From: Notospermus geniculatus
Taxonomy: Eukaryota > Nemertea > Pilidiophora > Heteronemertea > Lineidae
Assembly: GCA_002633025.1 (NCBI GenBank)
Contig: NMRB01000852.1
Span: 124,001-188,000, forward strand
DNA length: 64,000 nucleotides
Reading direction: 5' to 3'
Below, in pieces: positions 1 through 10,080 of this stretch (within the stretch, counting starts at the first letter, position 1; every line of letters starts with the position of its first letter). Both the position numbers and the translations under genes were made by a program. Below the pieces are notes generated by a model. The model was not told the origin of the DNA and made no database searches. It worked only from the letters and a program-made list of their open reading frames with translations.

Positions 1-1876
1 AACGAACCAAGCAACGATTTCATCTTGCCATCTCACAAGATTGCAACTGAACTCCAGGAGTTCACACTCGCCTGGGAGGTTTCCCCCTACTGTCGCGGTT
101 CACGCAACCTTGCCAGGACCTCTGCAACCAAACCAGGCAGTGCAGTCGAAACAGCCTGCAAGAAGTTTTTCGAGAGTGGGAGGTCACCATTGAGGCCATG
201 CTTCAGCGTCGTTCCAGTCCAGACATACTACAGGACATGCATCAGTGACTTGGAGCAGGACTTCAGCCGAAAGGCACCTGAGCAGAAGGCATGCAAGATC
301 ATCGACACTTATGTTGCTAAGTGCAGAAAGGCTGAGGTTCACATCAAAGCACCGGAAATGTGCAGTAAGTGTCACTAAACTAAAGCCAGTAAACTGCTCT
401 TAGGTCTCCTTATTTTATTGGAAGAAAGTAGAGTACACATTGCCTTATTTGTTCTGAAGATTTACTCAATATTATCTTGCTATCTTTACAGCTACATGCC
501 CAACTCCAAGCGGTGGTCTCATGTATCCAGGCCAGAATGTCACATTCAACGCACCAGATGAACCAAACACCAACTCCGCTGATGTCATCTTTGTTGTCGA
601 GGAGAAAGAATGCAACAGAGCAGTCGCCCCCAAGTTGTCTGACCTTGCTCTCAAGGTGGAGAAGTCTCTCAAGCTCAAAGGTGCGTACAGAATAGCTCAG
701 ACTCCTAGTTGTCATATCATGCTTCGTGCTTGCTTCACCAATAGACAACTTACAGTGACTCGGTCTGCCAATGACACAATGCATCCTATTACCTGAAGAG
801 CATGCACATTTCCATTTCCTACGATTTTAGCACACGAACGAGTCGATTACGTGTTGTAACCTTTTCTTAATTCACTTTCCAGGCATGAACAACAACCGAT
901 TTGCCGTGGTTGGTTTCGGTGGTCATGATGTTCACAACAACCCCCACCCACACACAATGGAGGACCAGATTTTCAACGATGCTCGCAAGATGAACCTCAT
1001 TGAACTTGACTTCCACGCAGAGGGCAGCAACAAGGACCTCCTCAGCGCCGTTAGCTACGCCGCCAAGTTTGACTTCCGTGCTGGTGTCTCCAAGTCCATC
1101 GTCCTCATCCCATGCTCAAGCTGCGAGGAGAGGTCAACTTCATACAAACAGCTGTACAACCAACTGAAAGCACAAGACATCGTCCTCCACATCATGATGG
1201 AACATGACTTCAGACTGAGGACAAACTCACCAAAGAGCAACTATATCTTCGGCATTGATGCAAACAGCGCCTACACCAACAAGGACGTCGTTGAACAGAT
1301 CCTGAGAGGAGACACCGCCCTCCTCCGCCAGGTGGTCGTACCAAAGGACAGCTGCGTTAGCCTCGCTCACAAGACGCAAGGTTCCTTCTTCAGTGTGCAG
1401 AAGCTCACCACCGGACGTTACAGCTCCCAGAAGTCTTTCATTGATGTGTTTGCACGCCGAGTTGCCATGGGAGCCACTGTCAGCCAATGCCAGGACTGCA
1501 AATGCACCGTTGACGAGAATGGAAACGGAAGGTCCATCTGCAAGAGTTGCCCTGTTGACCTTGTCAAGGTGAGCAAGAGCACAAGCGTTTTCCAATTCAT
1601 CACGATGTATAGACTTTGTCAGCCGGTAACTAACTAGTCATACACAAGTTAAATCTTCGATATTCATTTTTACTTAGGTTTCTTCTTTTGATGTCATTTT
1701 AGGTCACACCAGCAAAACAGCATCTTCTCGGTCACATGGGTGAGAACCCCGAAGTCGGCCCACTTGCCACACCACCAGTCATGGAGTTCGAGGAAGCGCC
1801 ACTCGACAGCGACCAGTCCTCCGTCAGGATCGTTGGCCAGAGAAGACCAATCAGCTACACATCGATCGACCAGTAA
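1..1876 (+). CDS. 3' end of a large secreted vWD/C8/vWA-like protein (apolipophorin-like?)
   Basis: Four exons join in frame: 1-364, 492-680, 883-1568 and 1703-1876 (TAA), with GT-AG introns of phase 1, 1 and 0. They give 470 C-terminal residues; the 5' part lies outside the window. Residues 1-27 begin NEPSNDF and read like the end of a von Willebrand D domain. Residues 30-125 are cysteine-rich (CKKFFES, CFSVV, TCISDL), as in C8 modules. From about residue 150 the strand ADVIFVVEEKECN, followed by RFAVVGFGG and SKSIVLIP, follows the strand order of a vWA fold, but the metal-binding DxSxS is absent (VVEEKEC). NVTF (N137) is a possible glycosylation site. The tail after residue 413 is acidic and Pro-rich, ending YTSIDQ. 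Known biology: vWD domains occur in large lipid-transfer proteins, vitellogenins, mucins and clotting proteins. Naming it apolipophorin-like is inference; other vWD proteins are possible. The exon structure is secure. Confidence 0.75.
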
Positions 1877-2123
1877 AAGTGTCAGGCAGAGAGACCCATT
1901 ATGACCGCATTTGGTCATGATATGTAACTAGACAAAATTAAATGACTTATGTACACGGACAATACATTAAGCAACACGAAACCAAACATAAAGTTTGTTA
2001 ATTTGAACAAGATCAAATCTACTCGATCCGAATACCATCTCGTCAGTGATCTCTTGTTGTAACACTACACATCATCTTGTAACATACTGTAAACCTTGTT
2101 ATATTTGCCACAAAGGACCTAAT
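1877..2123 (+). other. 3' untranslated / flanking sequence of the vWD gene
   Basis: AT-rich, with no reading frame. No canonical AATAAA is present before the repeat that starts at 2124. The first AATAAA is at 2260-2265, inside that repeat, and could serve as the poly(A) signal. Confidence 0.4.
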
Positions 2124-2775
2124 ATAGTGTTATTCTGATGAACGGCGAACAGAATGCTGTTTCTTAACGACAAAGTCCATTTTTAACTAAAATTAGAGAA
2201 GTGTCGGGTGTTTTCTGTCGACGACCAAAGACGCCAATATAATAAGGTATACTTGTACAATAAATGTAATTTTATTGAAATTATTTATTAAATGATAAAA
2301 GCATACATCTGGCATTGTTTTTTACTTATTGAGTATGACTTAGCTTTTAACCGGTCGCTGGCCCATTATATAAAGCTGACTGAAGCAAAAATGTAGAGCC
2401 AGCCAAGGAAAATCGGACCTGTCTCGATTTAAAAAGGGGGCCAACAGAGGTACATGTACAGTCATGGTGTAACCTCCTTCTGCTACGCTTACCCTTGGGA
2501 GATATAAGCCCAATACCAACTTAACTCGTTCAATACCAGTCATCAAGTGACCGTCATCATTCAGTGCAAAACAAGAGGTGCAATGGCCTGACGCTCAGCT
2601 GATCTTCTGCAGGAAGTGGACATTCGATAAGTATATAACTGTTCCGAATAACCCCACCCTGGAGAGCAGCGATGACCCTCACATATGGAATCTTGTCCTT
2701 TCGCCTCCAGACGAACTAATCGAGTATTTTAGTATCATGGTATCATCGGTGCAGCTGCTTATAAGGCAATTTTGA
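2124..2775 (+). repeat. Copy 1 of a paired segment (partner 8972-10080)
   Basis: The block from TATAGTGTTATTCTGA to the relic frame ending at 2775 recurs at 8972-10080 in the same order and orientation. Shared parts include the opening 200 bases, the run ending in CATCTGGCATTGTTTTT, and the last 250 bases. The partner carries about 300 extra bases (9240-9540). Divergence is much higher than between the acyltransferase copies, so this is an older duplication or an old repeat family. Confidence 0.75.
2578..2775 (+). pseudogene. Conserved peptide relic, copy 1 (unknown family)
   Basis: The frame carries SSDDPHIWNLVLSPPDELI followed by EYFSIMVSSVQLLIR and then a TGA. The partner at 9889-10080 has nearly the same peptide (GSDDPLVQNLVLSPPDELI). 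In the stretch NLVLSPPDELIEYF the two copies differ at six codons, all silent, which is the pattern of past selection on a protein. The upstream part of the frame is less conserved and no splice signals are clear. I do not recognise the family. It may be a coding fragment of a duplicated gene or of a transposon. Confidence 0.45.
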
Positions 2776-2821
2776 GATGTGGACAAACAGCTAAAAAATA
2801 CCACTCATGCCCGCTGTACAC

Positions 2822-2942
2822 GATCAAATTTTTCATCCAATTTTTGGGAAATTCAGATTCGGGGCCTATTGGGGCTTCAGTGTATAAACCCGCATGTAGG
2901 CCTTTATGAGCATATTCAGAAAATTGGATGAAAAATTTGATC
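2822..2942. repeat. Foldback (MITE-like) element
   Basis: The left arm GATCAAATTTTTCATCCAAT is the reverse complement of the right arm ending at 2942. The arms are about 23 bp around a 75-bp centre. No coding capacity. Confidence 0.75.
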
Positions 2943-3488
2943 ATTAGGCATAAAACACGGATATTTACACCAGTTAATACCATTGGTGAGCTGGCCTGCC
3001 TTCAGGCATTCTCACCACTAAAATCATCACACTTTATTCACCATTGTTCAATCTTGTCGCCGACTTTTTGCGATTTTCCTCTCACGTAATAATCTATTGA
3101 CTATTGCCAGGAATAAATATTTATTCCTGCTATTGGTGCATATTCAAATCATTTGTTCACAATGCCCCTCGGCTTCATGCTAACGGCAACCCTTGTTGCC
3201 GTTGGGGCTTGCTTTCGTTTTTCCCATCAAATTTTCATCTCCCAATTGCTCTTTAACGCAAAATCTACAGCTCACCCTAAAAATCCATGAGCCAGACCCC
3301 AATTTTTGTCAGTTTGAGTACCATTTTAGTGAACAGATCCGACATGGATTTTTGGTCACTCTGATGTCTGAAACCACGTGATGGACATTTCAATTCAGTA
3401 CCTTTATACCCCTAATTACGATTCTTAAAACCGTTCATTGGAATCCCATTGCACGACTTGTATTACAAATTCAAGTGTCCATATACAG

Positions 3489-3764
3489 CTAACATTTTTC
3501 TCCCGGGTTTTAGACCCTTTTAAATGTATTACCAATAGATAGAAATATGGCACCTCTCAGTCAGATAGCATCGCTCTAACATAGAAATGACGTATATGTC
3601 AAGTTTTGCCCCAAATCCATCAAAATCAGCGAAAATGCCGTTTTTACAACAAATACTAATTAACTCGTATTCTAAACAGGCCTACCAGTGAGACTGAGAG
3701 GTGCCATATTTCTATCTATTGGTAATACATTTATAGGGTCTAAAACCGGCGAGAAAAACGTTAG
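3489..3764. repeat. Foldback (MITE-like) element with ~70-bp arms
   Basis: It begins CTAACATTTTTCTC and ends GAGAAAAACGTTAG. Inside, the pair TTACCAATAGATAGAAATA / TATTTCTATCTATTGGTAA extends the inverted repeat to about 70 bp. The centre is AT-rich and non-coding. Confidence 0.85.
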
Positions 3765-4268
3765 GTCACGTACCTGTAATGCGTGGCCAATGCATTTACC
3801 ATTAGAAATGGCGAGATGCCCGTGCTCATAGATTGGTCCCAGAGTTTCGTTGGAAGGAACCGTTTGGACACAACATACCCCTAGCCTAATGCTTCAAACC
3901 ATAAAGTTTTCGTTGTGGGTTGACCGTGATAATTTCAGGGTTTGGGGGTACTGAAAATATGAGGGGTAATTTCGCACGATATTTCAATGCAGCCACTCCA
4001 TATCGGCGTAGTAATACACTTAGCCCACTGGAAGACAGGCTTATGATACCATCACTATCAAACTTTCCCAAAAGTTGAAAATTATTTTTCTCTTAATTAT
4101 TTCTGTGTCAAACAGAATATTTAAGTGCCTTTTACTCGATATTATCTATGATAAATGGAGAAAACTGGGTTTTTTAAGATCTACTTTTACCATGTAACCC
4201 CGCGCTGATTGGTCAATTACTGGCACGTGACCGTTAGCTGTATATGGAAGTAGACATCTTGGGCCGTA

Positions 4269-4400
4269 TGCACCAAACGAAGATTGTCTTGAACTCAAGT
4301 TGAGCCACACCTTTTCCATTGTTCTGGTTTGCCAGGGCATGATGTGACAATGGAAAAGTTGTGGCTCAACCTGAGTTTAAGATAATCTTCGTTTGGTGCA
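4269..4400. repeat. Foldback (MITE-like) element
   Basis: The arms TGCACCAAACGAAGATT and AATCTTCGTTTGGTGCA frame a second inverted pair (GTTGAGCCACA... / ...TGTGGCTCAAC). The arms are about 55 bp with a few mismatches around a short loop. Confidence 0.85.
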
Positions 4401-4467
4401 CATAATTCCCCAATAATTTGTAAGAACAATAAAACCTACCAAGGCGTATGTGAACTTTTGACCTCAA

Positions 4468-5041
4468 CTATATATAGATGAGATCAATAGGTCTTTGCCA
4501 TGGATAATTCGCGCATGCGCATTTTGCCGTTTTCTTTTCACCAAGCCGGAAGTCGATGTTTTAATGGTTTCAACGAAGGATTTGCCGGTGGGTCGCACAT
4601 TTGGCCGTTTTCTGTGGGCTTTTCGCCCAGCTTTGTGTTTATAAGTGTGTGGTGCTCCTGAAAATCGTTACCATCATGAAAATCGGGTGAGATTTACAAA
4701 AAATTCGCCCAGGTTGGGTCTCCGAATGGACAAAAATGGCGAAGCACGTGGCCGGTCGATCGCGAATTTACCCCATTCTTCGCTCAACCTATGAGAAACC
4801 AGCGGGGAAACCAGTGATTTTTCCGTCCCTCAACTACTACCAGACCCGTTCACAGTGTAATTGAGAGCTCTTCTGCAGAAATATCGAAGAAATGTTGCCG
4901 ATTGCCGGAATCCTTCGTTGAAACCCATGAAACACACCAGCCTCCGCGTTGTCAAGGAAAATGACAACTGCGCATGTGCGGGTTGCCAAGAAATCGCCAT
5001 GACGTCATAAACGACGACCTAGTTTGATCTCATCTATATAG
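4468..5041. repeat. ~570-bp element with terminal inverted repeats
   Basis: The termini CTATATATAGATGAGATCAA and TTTGATCTCATCTATATAG are inverted. Internal pairs such as TTCAACGAAGGATTTGCCGG / CCGGAATCCTTCGTTGAA show that much of the interior is also foldback. No open frame of note. Confidence 0.75.
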
Positions 5042-5057
5042 GGGCCTAATTCACAAC

Positions 5058-5109
5058 GGTTAGTGATAAAACCCGGAATAAAACAAAACGAAATGAAATC
5101 ATCGAAATG
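5058..5109 (+). repeat. Left arm of a 52-bp inverted repeat (partner 6901-6952)
   Basis: GGTTAGTGATAAAACCCGGA through ATCATCGAAATG is the reverse complement of 6901-6952 with about three mismatches. The arms lie 1.8 kb apart and the right arm ends 86 bp before the acyltransferase-1 start codon. This may be the border of a composite element inserted upstream of that gene. Confidence 0.7.
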
Positions 5110-5665
5110 GGAAATTCGGAATTAACGCAGGCCGAGTTAAATGTCTTTATGTGCAAATGTATGCTTCCGCCTTGAATTGACGTTTTTTCAACATACAAAA
5201 TCAAATTGACGTTTAAGAATCAGAATGCCAAAGAAAATGCCAAATACATGAAAATGATTTCATCAAACTCCATTACTAGATCCATCTAGCTGAGGATCGT
5301 TGTACCAATGTACTAAATTGCCGAATGAGACCAATTAGGCCTAACAACTAAAACACAACTGGACCGTATGCAGTCTATACGTGTTCCTCGTAAGAGCATA
5401 TACACATGTATTTCGATGGTTATTTCGATGCATAGGTCAGGGAGCTCTATATTTAGCGTAGGATGATCTATACTATAAAAGAGTAGGCCGATTTTTTGAG
5501 GAAAGTAAACGCGAAAACTACCGCCCGAAGGCCGCGACACTTGGTACCAACGGGAAGCTTGCGTTTCGGACAAGGTTTCTGGCGCCTTAGACGTTGAAAA
5601 AGTTTTGCGAAAGTGGTACTTTTAAGCGTTTTTTGTTCGTTGCCGTGGTTTCCCTTCCGTGCCTA

Positions 5666-5787
5666 TGACGTCATTCCACGGTGTCCACAGTGACGTCAGC
5701 AAACAGTGACGTACGTAGGCCTACCTCACCGGTGATTGGCGCGCTGACGTCATTCCACGGTGACGTCAGCAAACAGTGACGTACGTA
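5666..5787. promoter_or_regulatory. Cluster of four perfect TGACGTCA (CRE-type) sites in a short tandem duplication
   Basis: TGACGTCA occurs at 5666, 5691, 5745 and 5761. The stretch 5666-5717 is repeated at 5745-5787, each copy ending GTGACGTACGTA. The palindrome is the consensus site for CREB/ATF bZIP factors. Whether it acts here is unknown; the nearest gene start is acyltransferase 1, 1.3 kb downstream. It could equally be a MITE interior. Confidence 0.4.
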
Positions 5788-5896
5788 CCACACCAGTGAT
5801 TGCCACGCACGTCATTTCACTTTGAACGACGGGTAACGACCAGATAACTGGCCGAGTTCGATTGGTGTAGGGCAGAGTGCGGGTCCCTAAAAAAGA

Positions 5897-6628
5897 CGGT
5901 TCCAGAATGACACAAATATCTCGGGAACCGGCCAACATATCGACAAACCGGCTACCATAGATTCTCAGCAATATGACAGACAAACTCATGTAGGTTTGAA
6001 TGTTACATTCGATGCGCTTTTTCTGGAATTGTGCTCTAAAGTAGGAAAATTTTCACCAAATCTCAACTGCTGGAAAATTCCTTAATTGTTACCCAAAGTG
6101 CACCGGGAGACGAACAGATGAACGTCCGAGTTATCGACAAACCGGCTAACTCCGAATGTCGATTACAGTTCAAGGATTGAGCGTCATAACGTTTACGGGA
6201 TCACAGGTGCAACGTTTTTCAGTGTGGCCATTTCTCTCTGTGCACCCATGTTCGGAACACACTGGGAAACAGACTTCACTGTTTCTCTGCGTGTCGCCCA
6301 TTGTCAAATCGCCGCTTATTCCGTCAATCTATTGTAATGTCACACTGGCACACGGGCCTCACTGCAAAACGTTACACCGGTCATGCCGGTGTCGTAGAAT
6401 GTCATGCTCCCCGATATGAGATGCCCCACAACAATAGATTCTGACGGATAAAGGGTCAGCCGGGCACTGACAAACAGAACTTCTGTTACCAGAATGTCCC
6501 CTGAACAAAAGAAGCGGGCATCTGATATCGGGGGCATTACATTCTGACACCTGAACCACTGGACAACACTGCACGTGACCGAAGTGTAGAGGACCACCGT
6601 GGTTAACGGGACTGACATTCTGGAACCG
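5897..6628. repeat. Degenerate foldback element
   Basis: CGGTTCCAGAATG (5897-5909) pairs with CATTCTGGAACCG (6616-6628). An inner pair is TTATTCCGTCAATCTATTGT (about 6317) with ACAATAGATTCTGACGGATAA (about 6430). ACATTCTG/CAGAATGT words recur throughout. The open frames here are by-products of the inverted structure. Confidence 0.6.
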
Positions 6629-6900
6629 AACCACCCCGCGCTTCATGGCCCGTCATTTGACGGGTACTTTGCTAGTTATAGATAATTGGGCAATGATGCC
6701 AGCTCACAACATGTACGAAATTCCCTTCGGTGCTCCTCAAGTAGCCGCCAGTTTCTTCTGTGTTTTCTTCACTCATTCGGTTGGTGCATAAACCAAGCGT
6801 CAATGTCGGAGCAGATTCTATGTGAACCACCTAAATATCGATATCACAATAACCCTTGCCAAAACGAATATAAATTCATGCAAATCATGCCCATTTCGAT

Positions 6901-6952
6901 CATTTCGATGATTTCATTTCGTTTCGTTTCATTCCGGGTTTTATCACTAACC
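6901..6952 (-). repeat. Right arm of the 52-bp inverted repeat (partner 5058-5109)
   Basis: It reads CATTTCGATGATTTCATTTC onward and is the mirror of 5058-5109. It lies directly upstream of the acyltransferase-1 leader. Confidence 0.7.
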
Positions 6953-7038
6953 ATGCAGATGGGCTGTTTCGGGAGCTCTCAACATCAAGGTGTGTGTACG
7001 GCACATCTAGCCGAAGCTCTGCTGTACACGGCAACAAA

Positions 7039-8565
7039 ATGCTGAAGGTTGCAGCGACCCTGGCCACGCCAATAGCGCTTGGATTTCTATTTCGGCGGCG
7101 TCAGCCTCGTCAGAAATGTGAGGATGAGAAATTTCTAACCGACCGTGGATTCGAAGGGAGGAAGATGGGGCCATTCGAGGCAGCCCTCGACTACGGCTTG
7201 GAGAAAAACGGACTACTGCTATACGTGAATGCTGTCTTCATTGGTTGTAAGATTCGGATTACTCCAGACCAGGTACGTCTTGCTCTACGTCGGCTCTATG
7301 AACGCCATCCGAATCTAAGGATGCGGGTTGTGGTAAATACACAAGACAGCAGCCATACAGAACGCTACTTTGCATACCTAGATAGTGACCCTGACCTTGA
7401 GGTCATTCCTACGGGAGCCTGGAAGGATGTTGCGCATCAAGCGTTGGCGTCGCCAGTGGCGTATTTTAAATTCAATGAACTACAATGGCGGGTGAAGATG
7501 TTAGAACCGCACGAGGAGGCTGGAAAATGGATACATCCTTTCGTCATCATCTTCAACCATGCAATCCTAGATGGTGGTTCCATAATGTCTGGATTTAACA
7601 AAGACTTTCACCGTATTTTGAATGATATTGTAACTGGTAGAGACGCAGGACCTGTCGAGTCCTTACCCCTTCTCCCCTGCCGGGATGGAATGTACTATGA
7701 CCTGATCATTCCCTGGTTCGAATACCTCTGGCTCAAGCTCACAGCGCCATTCCAACACTCGGGTTTTGACGAACCCGACCCCCTTACAACACTCCTACAA
7801 CGCAGCATTCGCCCAGCAGACTTCGACAACATCTCGCCAGTAACGAGAATCGTGGAGTTCGAACTGTCTGCTGTGGACACGAAACGAATCATTGAAAAAT
7901 GTCGAGCTCATGGTATCAAATTCAATGGATACGTCTCGGCTGCTGTTGCCAGTGCAACCGCGACAATGCTGAGGGTAAAATGTGGTGTAGAGGATGACAA
8001 GTTGCAACTAAAGACTGCATTCATGGCGAATCTTCGACGGTTTGCGAACCCACCGATACCAGCGGAACAGATCATGTGTTTAACGACCTTCATCACACTG
8101 GATAAGGATGTGCCAGCTTTTGCAAGTTACAGTCCTGAAAAGTTCTGGGAACTCGCCAAGCAGTGCCACCGTAATGTCCATCAGGCATGTCAGGCATTCA
8201 CCGACAATCGCCACATGTCTGAGGCCAGGTCGATTGCTTTCGGCATATTGGACGACCTACCAGGAGTCTTAGAGCATCTTTCGCATTCAGAACTTACTTA
8301 CTTCATCTATTACACAACCAACATAGGTGCTTTTGACATCAAACCACCAGAGGATAGCGGCGAGAATGTGGTGACTTTCGAAGGAACTTACTGGGCAACA
8401 GCTGAACATCCCATCAACGAGGCCCTGTTTGTGCCTTCATGTGTGACCGTAAATGGCAAGTTTATGTTCAGTTTGGCTTACTACACGCACAAAACAACCG
8501 ATGAGAATGCAAAAGAATACTGTGACATGATTAAGGACGTGATGTTGAACATGGCAAAATATTAA
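7039..8565 (+). CDS. Membrane-anchored HxxxDG acyltransferase (condensation/PapA-like), copy 1
   Basis: One uninterrupted 508-codon frame. ATG at 7039 is preferred over upstream in-frame non-ATG triplets; it starts MLKVAATLATPIALGFLF, a hydrophobic N-terminal anchor followed by RRR. The catalytic signature is NHAILDGG with His174 and Asp178 (H-x-x-x-D-G), the general-base motif of the condensation / BAHD / PapA / alcohol-acyltransferase superfamily. Length (about 450-510) also fits a single-domain member. The reaction would be acyl transfer to an alcohol or amine; the substrate cannot be read from sequence. The anchor suggests an ER or membrane location. It is intronless, unusual beside the multi-exon genes here. 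Homology to copy 2 spans only about 7006-8593, from 33 nt before the ATG to 28 nt past the stop. A 9-bp internal duplication near 8190 adds three residues (QACQA) relative to copy 2. Family confidence is good; no gene name is justified. Confidence 0.85.
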   Translation: MLKVAATLATPIALGFLFRRRQPRQKCEDEKFLTDRGFEGRKMGPFEAALDYGLEKNGLLLYVNAVFIGCKIRITPDQVRLALRRLYERHPNLRMRVVVNTQDSSHTERYFAYLDSDPDLEVIPTGAWKDVAHQALASPVAYFKFNELQWRVKMLEPHEEAGKWIHPFVIIFNHAILDGGSIMSGFNKDFHRILNDIVTGRDAGPVESLPLLPCRDGMYYDLIIPWFEYLWLKLTAPFQHSGFDEPDPLTTLLQRSIRPADFDNISPVTRIVEFELSAVDTKRIIEKCRAHGIKFNGYVSAAVASATATMLRVKCGVEDDKLQLKTAFMANLRRFANPPIPAEQIMCLTTFITLDKDVPAFASYSPEKFWELAKQCHRNVHQACQAFTDNRHMSEARSIAFGILDDLPGVLEHLSHSELTYFIYYTTNIGAFDIKPPEDSGENVVTFEGTYWATAEHPINEALFVPSCVTVNGKFMFSLAYYTHKTTDENAKEYCDMIKDVMLNMAKY

Positions 8566-8745
8566 AAACACAGAGTATATATATCTGCTTCAGTATATCT
8601 TGACCTTGACCTATATGATCATCAAGGTCATTGCAAATCGAAATTAGCATCCTCAATAATCTAAATATGGGTGTTATCAAACCTACAGCTACCACAGACA
8701 GATATTTCAAATTAGGCCTGAGAATTTTAACATAGTCCTGTCCTG

Positions 8746-8968
8746 ACTCTTCGGTCATTTCTGCGTTGGCGCACATTGTTGGAGGCGCGAAAACGACGTC
8801 ACTTAATGGCTGCGCCATCTGTAGCCGTGCTAGAAACTAACGAAAACACGCGGATTTCGAAACTGGCGAGCTTGCCTTGTTTCAAAAATCCGTGTTTTCA
8901 GACACGGGTTTCTTGAAGCCCGGTGCAATTCATAGGTGTGAAAAAAAACGGGGATTTAGTGTAACCAC
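8746..8968 (-). repeat. Dispersed element, short copy (relative of 45944-46594)
   Basis: Read on the minus strand it begins TAGCCGTGGTTACACTA and contains AAACCCGTGTCTGAAAA, CAAGCTCGCC and GGCTACAGATGGCGCAGCC. The same order of words occurs at 45944-46594, where extra DNA is inserted. No coding capacity. Confidence 0.75.
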
Positions 8969-8971
8969 GGC

Positions 8972-10080
8972 TATAGTGTTATTCTGACGAACGGCGAACA
9001 GAATGCTGTTTCTTAACGACAAACTACATTTTTAACTTAAATTAGTGAAGTGTCAGGCGTTTCCTTTCGACGACCATAGACGCCAATATTATAACAAGAT
9101 ATGTATACTTGTACAGTAACTATAATTTTATTGAAATTATTTTTAAATGATAAAAGCATACATCTGGCATTGTTTTTCTTCTTTTATATACATGTAGTTG
9201 AATGTGACTTTGCTTTACCGGGCAGTGGCCACAAAGCTGAGTGTGACTATAATGCATTACCGGTGGCCAAGGAAAATCCATCTGATTCTCACCAGTCTAT
9301 CTGGCTTGAAGCCCATCTAGCCTGGTTTGAATCCATCACATTTCCCACTTCTGAGCAGGTCAGAGCCTCAGCCAATCATCGTTGTGCGAAGGAAAATCGA
9401 CGTGCCAATCAAAATCCGTGTTACAGATGTGTGCAGGAAGAGCAGAGTGCCGAACGGCGATTTGTTTCACGAGTTCTGATTGGCTCGGAGGCGGGGTCAA
9501 GTAGGGGTCAGATTAATTTATAATTTATGAGTTAACGCAAAAGATGACATGATTCGGGCAAGGCTAAAGACGCAGTTCAATGGCCTTGTTTGGACAAGAT
9601 GGGAAAATCGGACCCGTCTTGATTTAAAAACAGCTGTCCGAATAAAATAGGATGGTCTTGGGACCGGACTTCTGCGACTGATCATCCAACAGAGGATGTG
9701 TACAATTATGGTGTTACCCCCTGTTACACTAAGCCCTTGAGAGATAATACCAACGTAACTGGTTCAATATCAGTGACCATTATCTCAGTGCATAACAAGA
9801 GGTTCAAAGGCCTGGCACTTAGCTGATCGCCTGCAGGGAAATAAGTGGATTTTCGATAAAGTAGTCCATAACTCTGTTCCGAATATACATGATATACCCC
9901 GCCTTGGAGGGCAGCGATGACCCTCTAGTACAGAACCTTGTCCTATCACCACCGGACGAACTCATCGAGTATTTTGATATCATGGTATCATCGGTGCAGT
10001 TGCTGATAAGGCGATTTAGAAATGTGGACAAACTAAAGAAACACCACTTGGGCATTACATACGGATATTTTACGAAATGA
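8972..10080 (+). repeat. Copy 2 of the paired segment (partner 2124-2775)
   Basis: Opens TATAGTGTTATTCTGACGAA and follows the 2.1-2.8 kb copy to the relic frame at its end, with about 300 bases present only here. A 140-codon frame at 9101-9523 has no recognisable domain and is probably chance. Confidence 0.7.
9889..10080 (+). pseudogene. Conserved peptide relic, copy 2 (unknown family)
   Basis: Partner of 2578-2775. The peptide runs past the point where copy 1 stops, continuing RRFRNVDKLKKHHLG to TAA at 10078-10080. Against copy 1 the core has about eight silent and five replacement codon changes, and the replacements fall outside NLVLSPPDELIEYF. The function is not recognised, and no start codon with upstream support or splice site was found. 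It may be a fragment rather than a gene. Confidence 0.45.

Noticed and set aside
6156-6646. Overlapping frames on both strands at 6.2-6.6 kb
   Set aside because: They mirror each other because the region is a foldback element.
9101-9523. 140-codon plus-strand frame
   Set aside because: Starts in AT-rich repeat DNA and has no domain; the paired copy at 2.2-2.5 kb does not preserve it.
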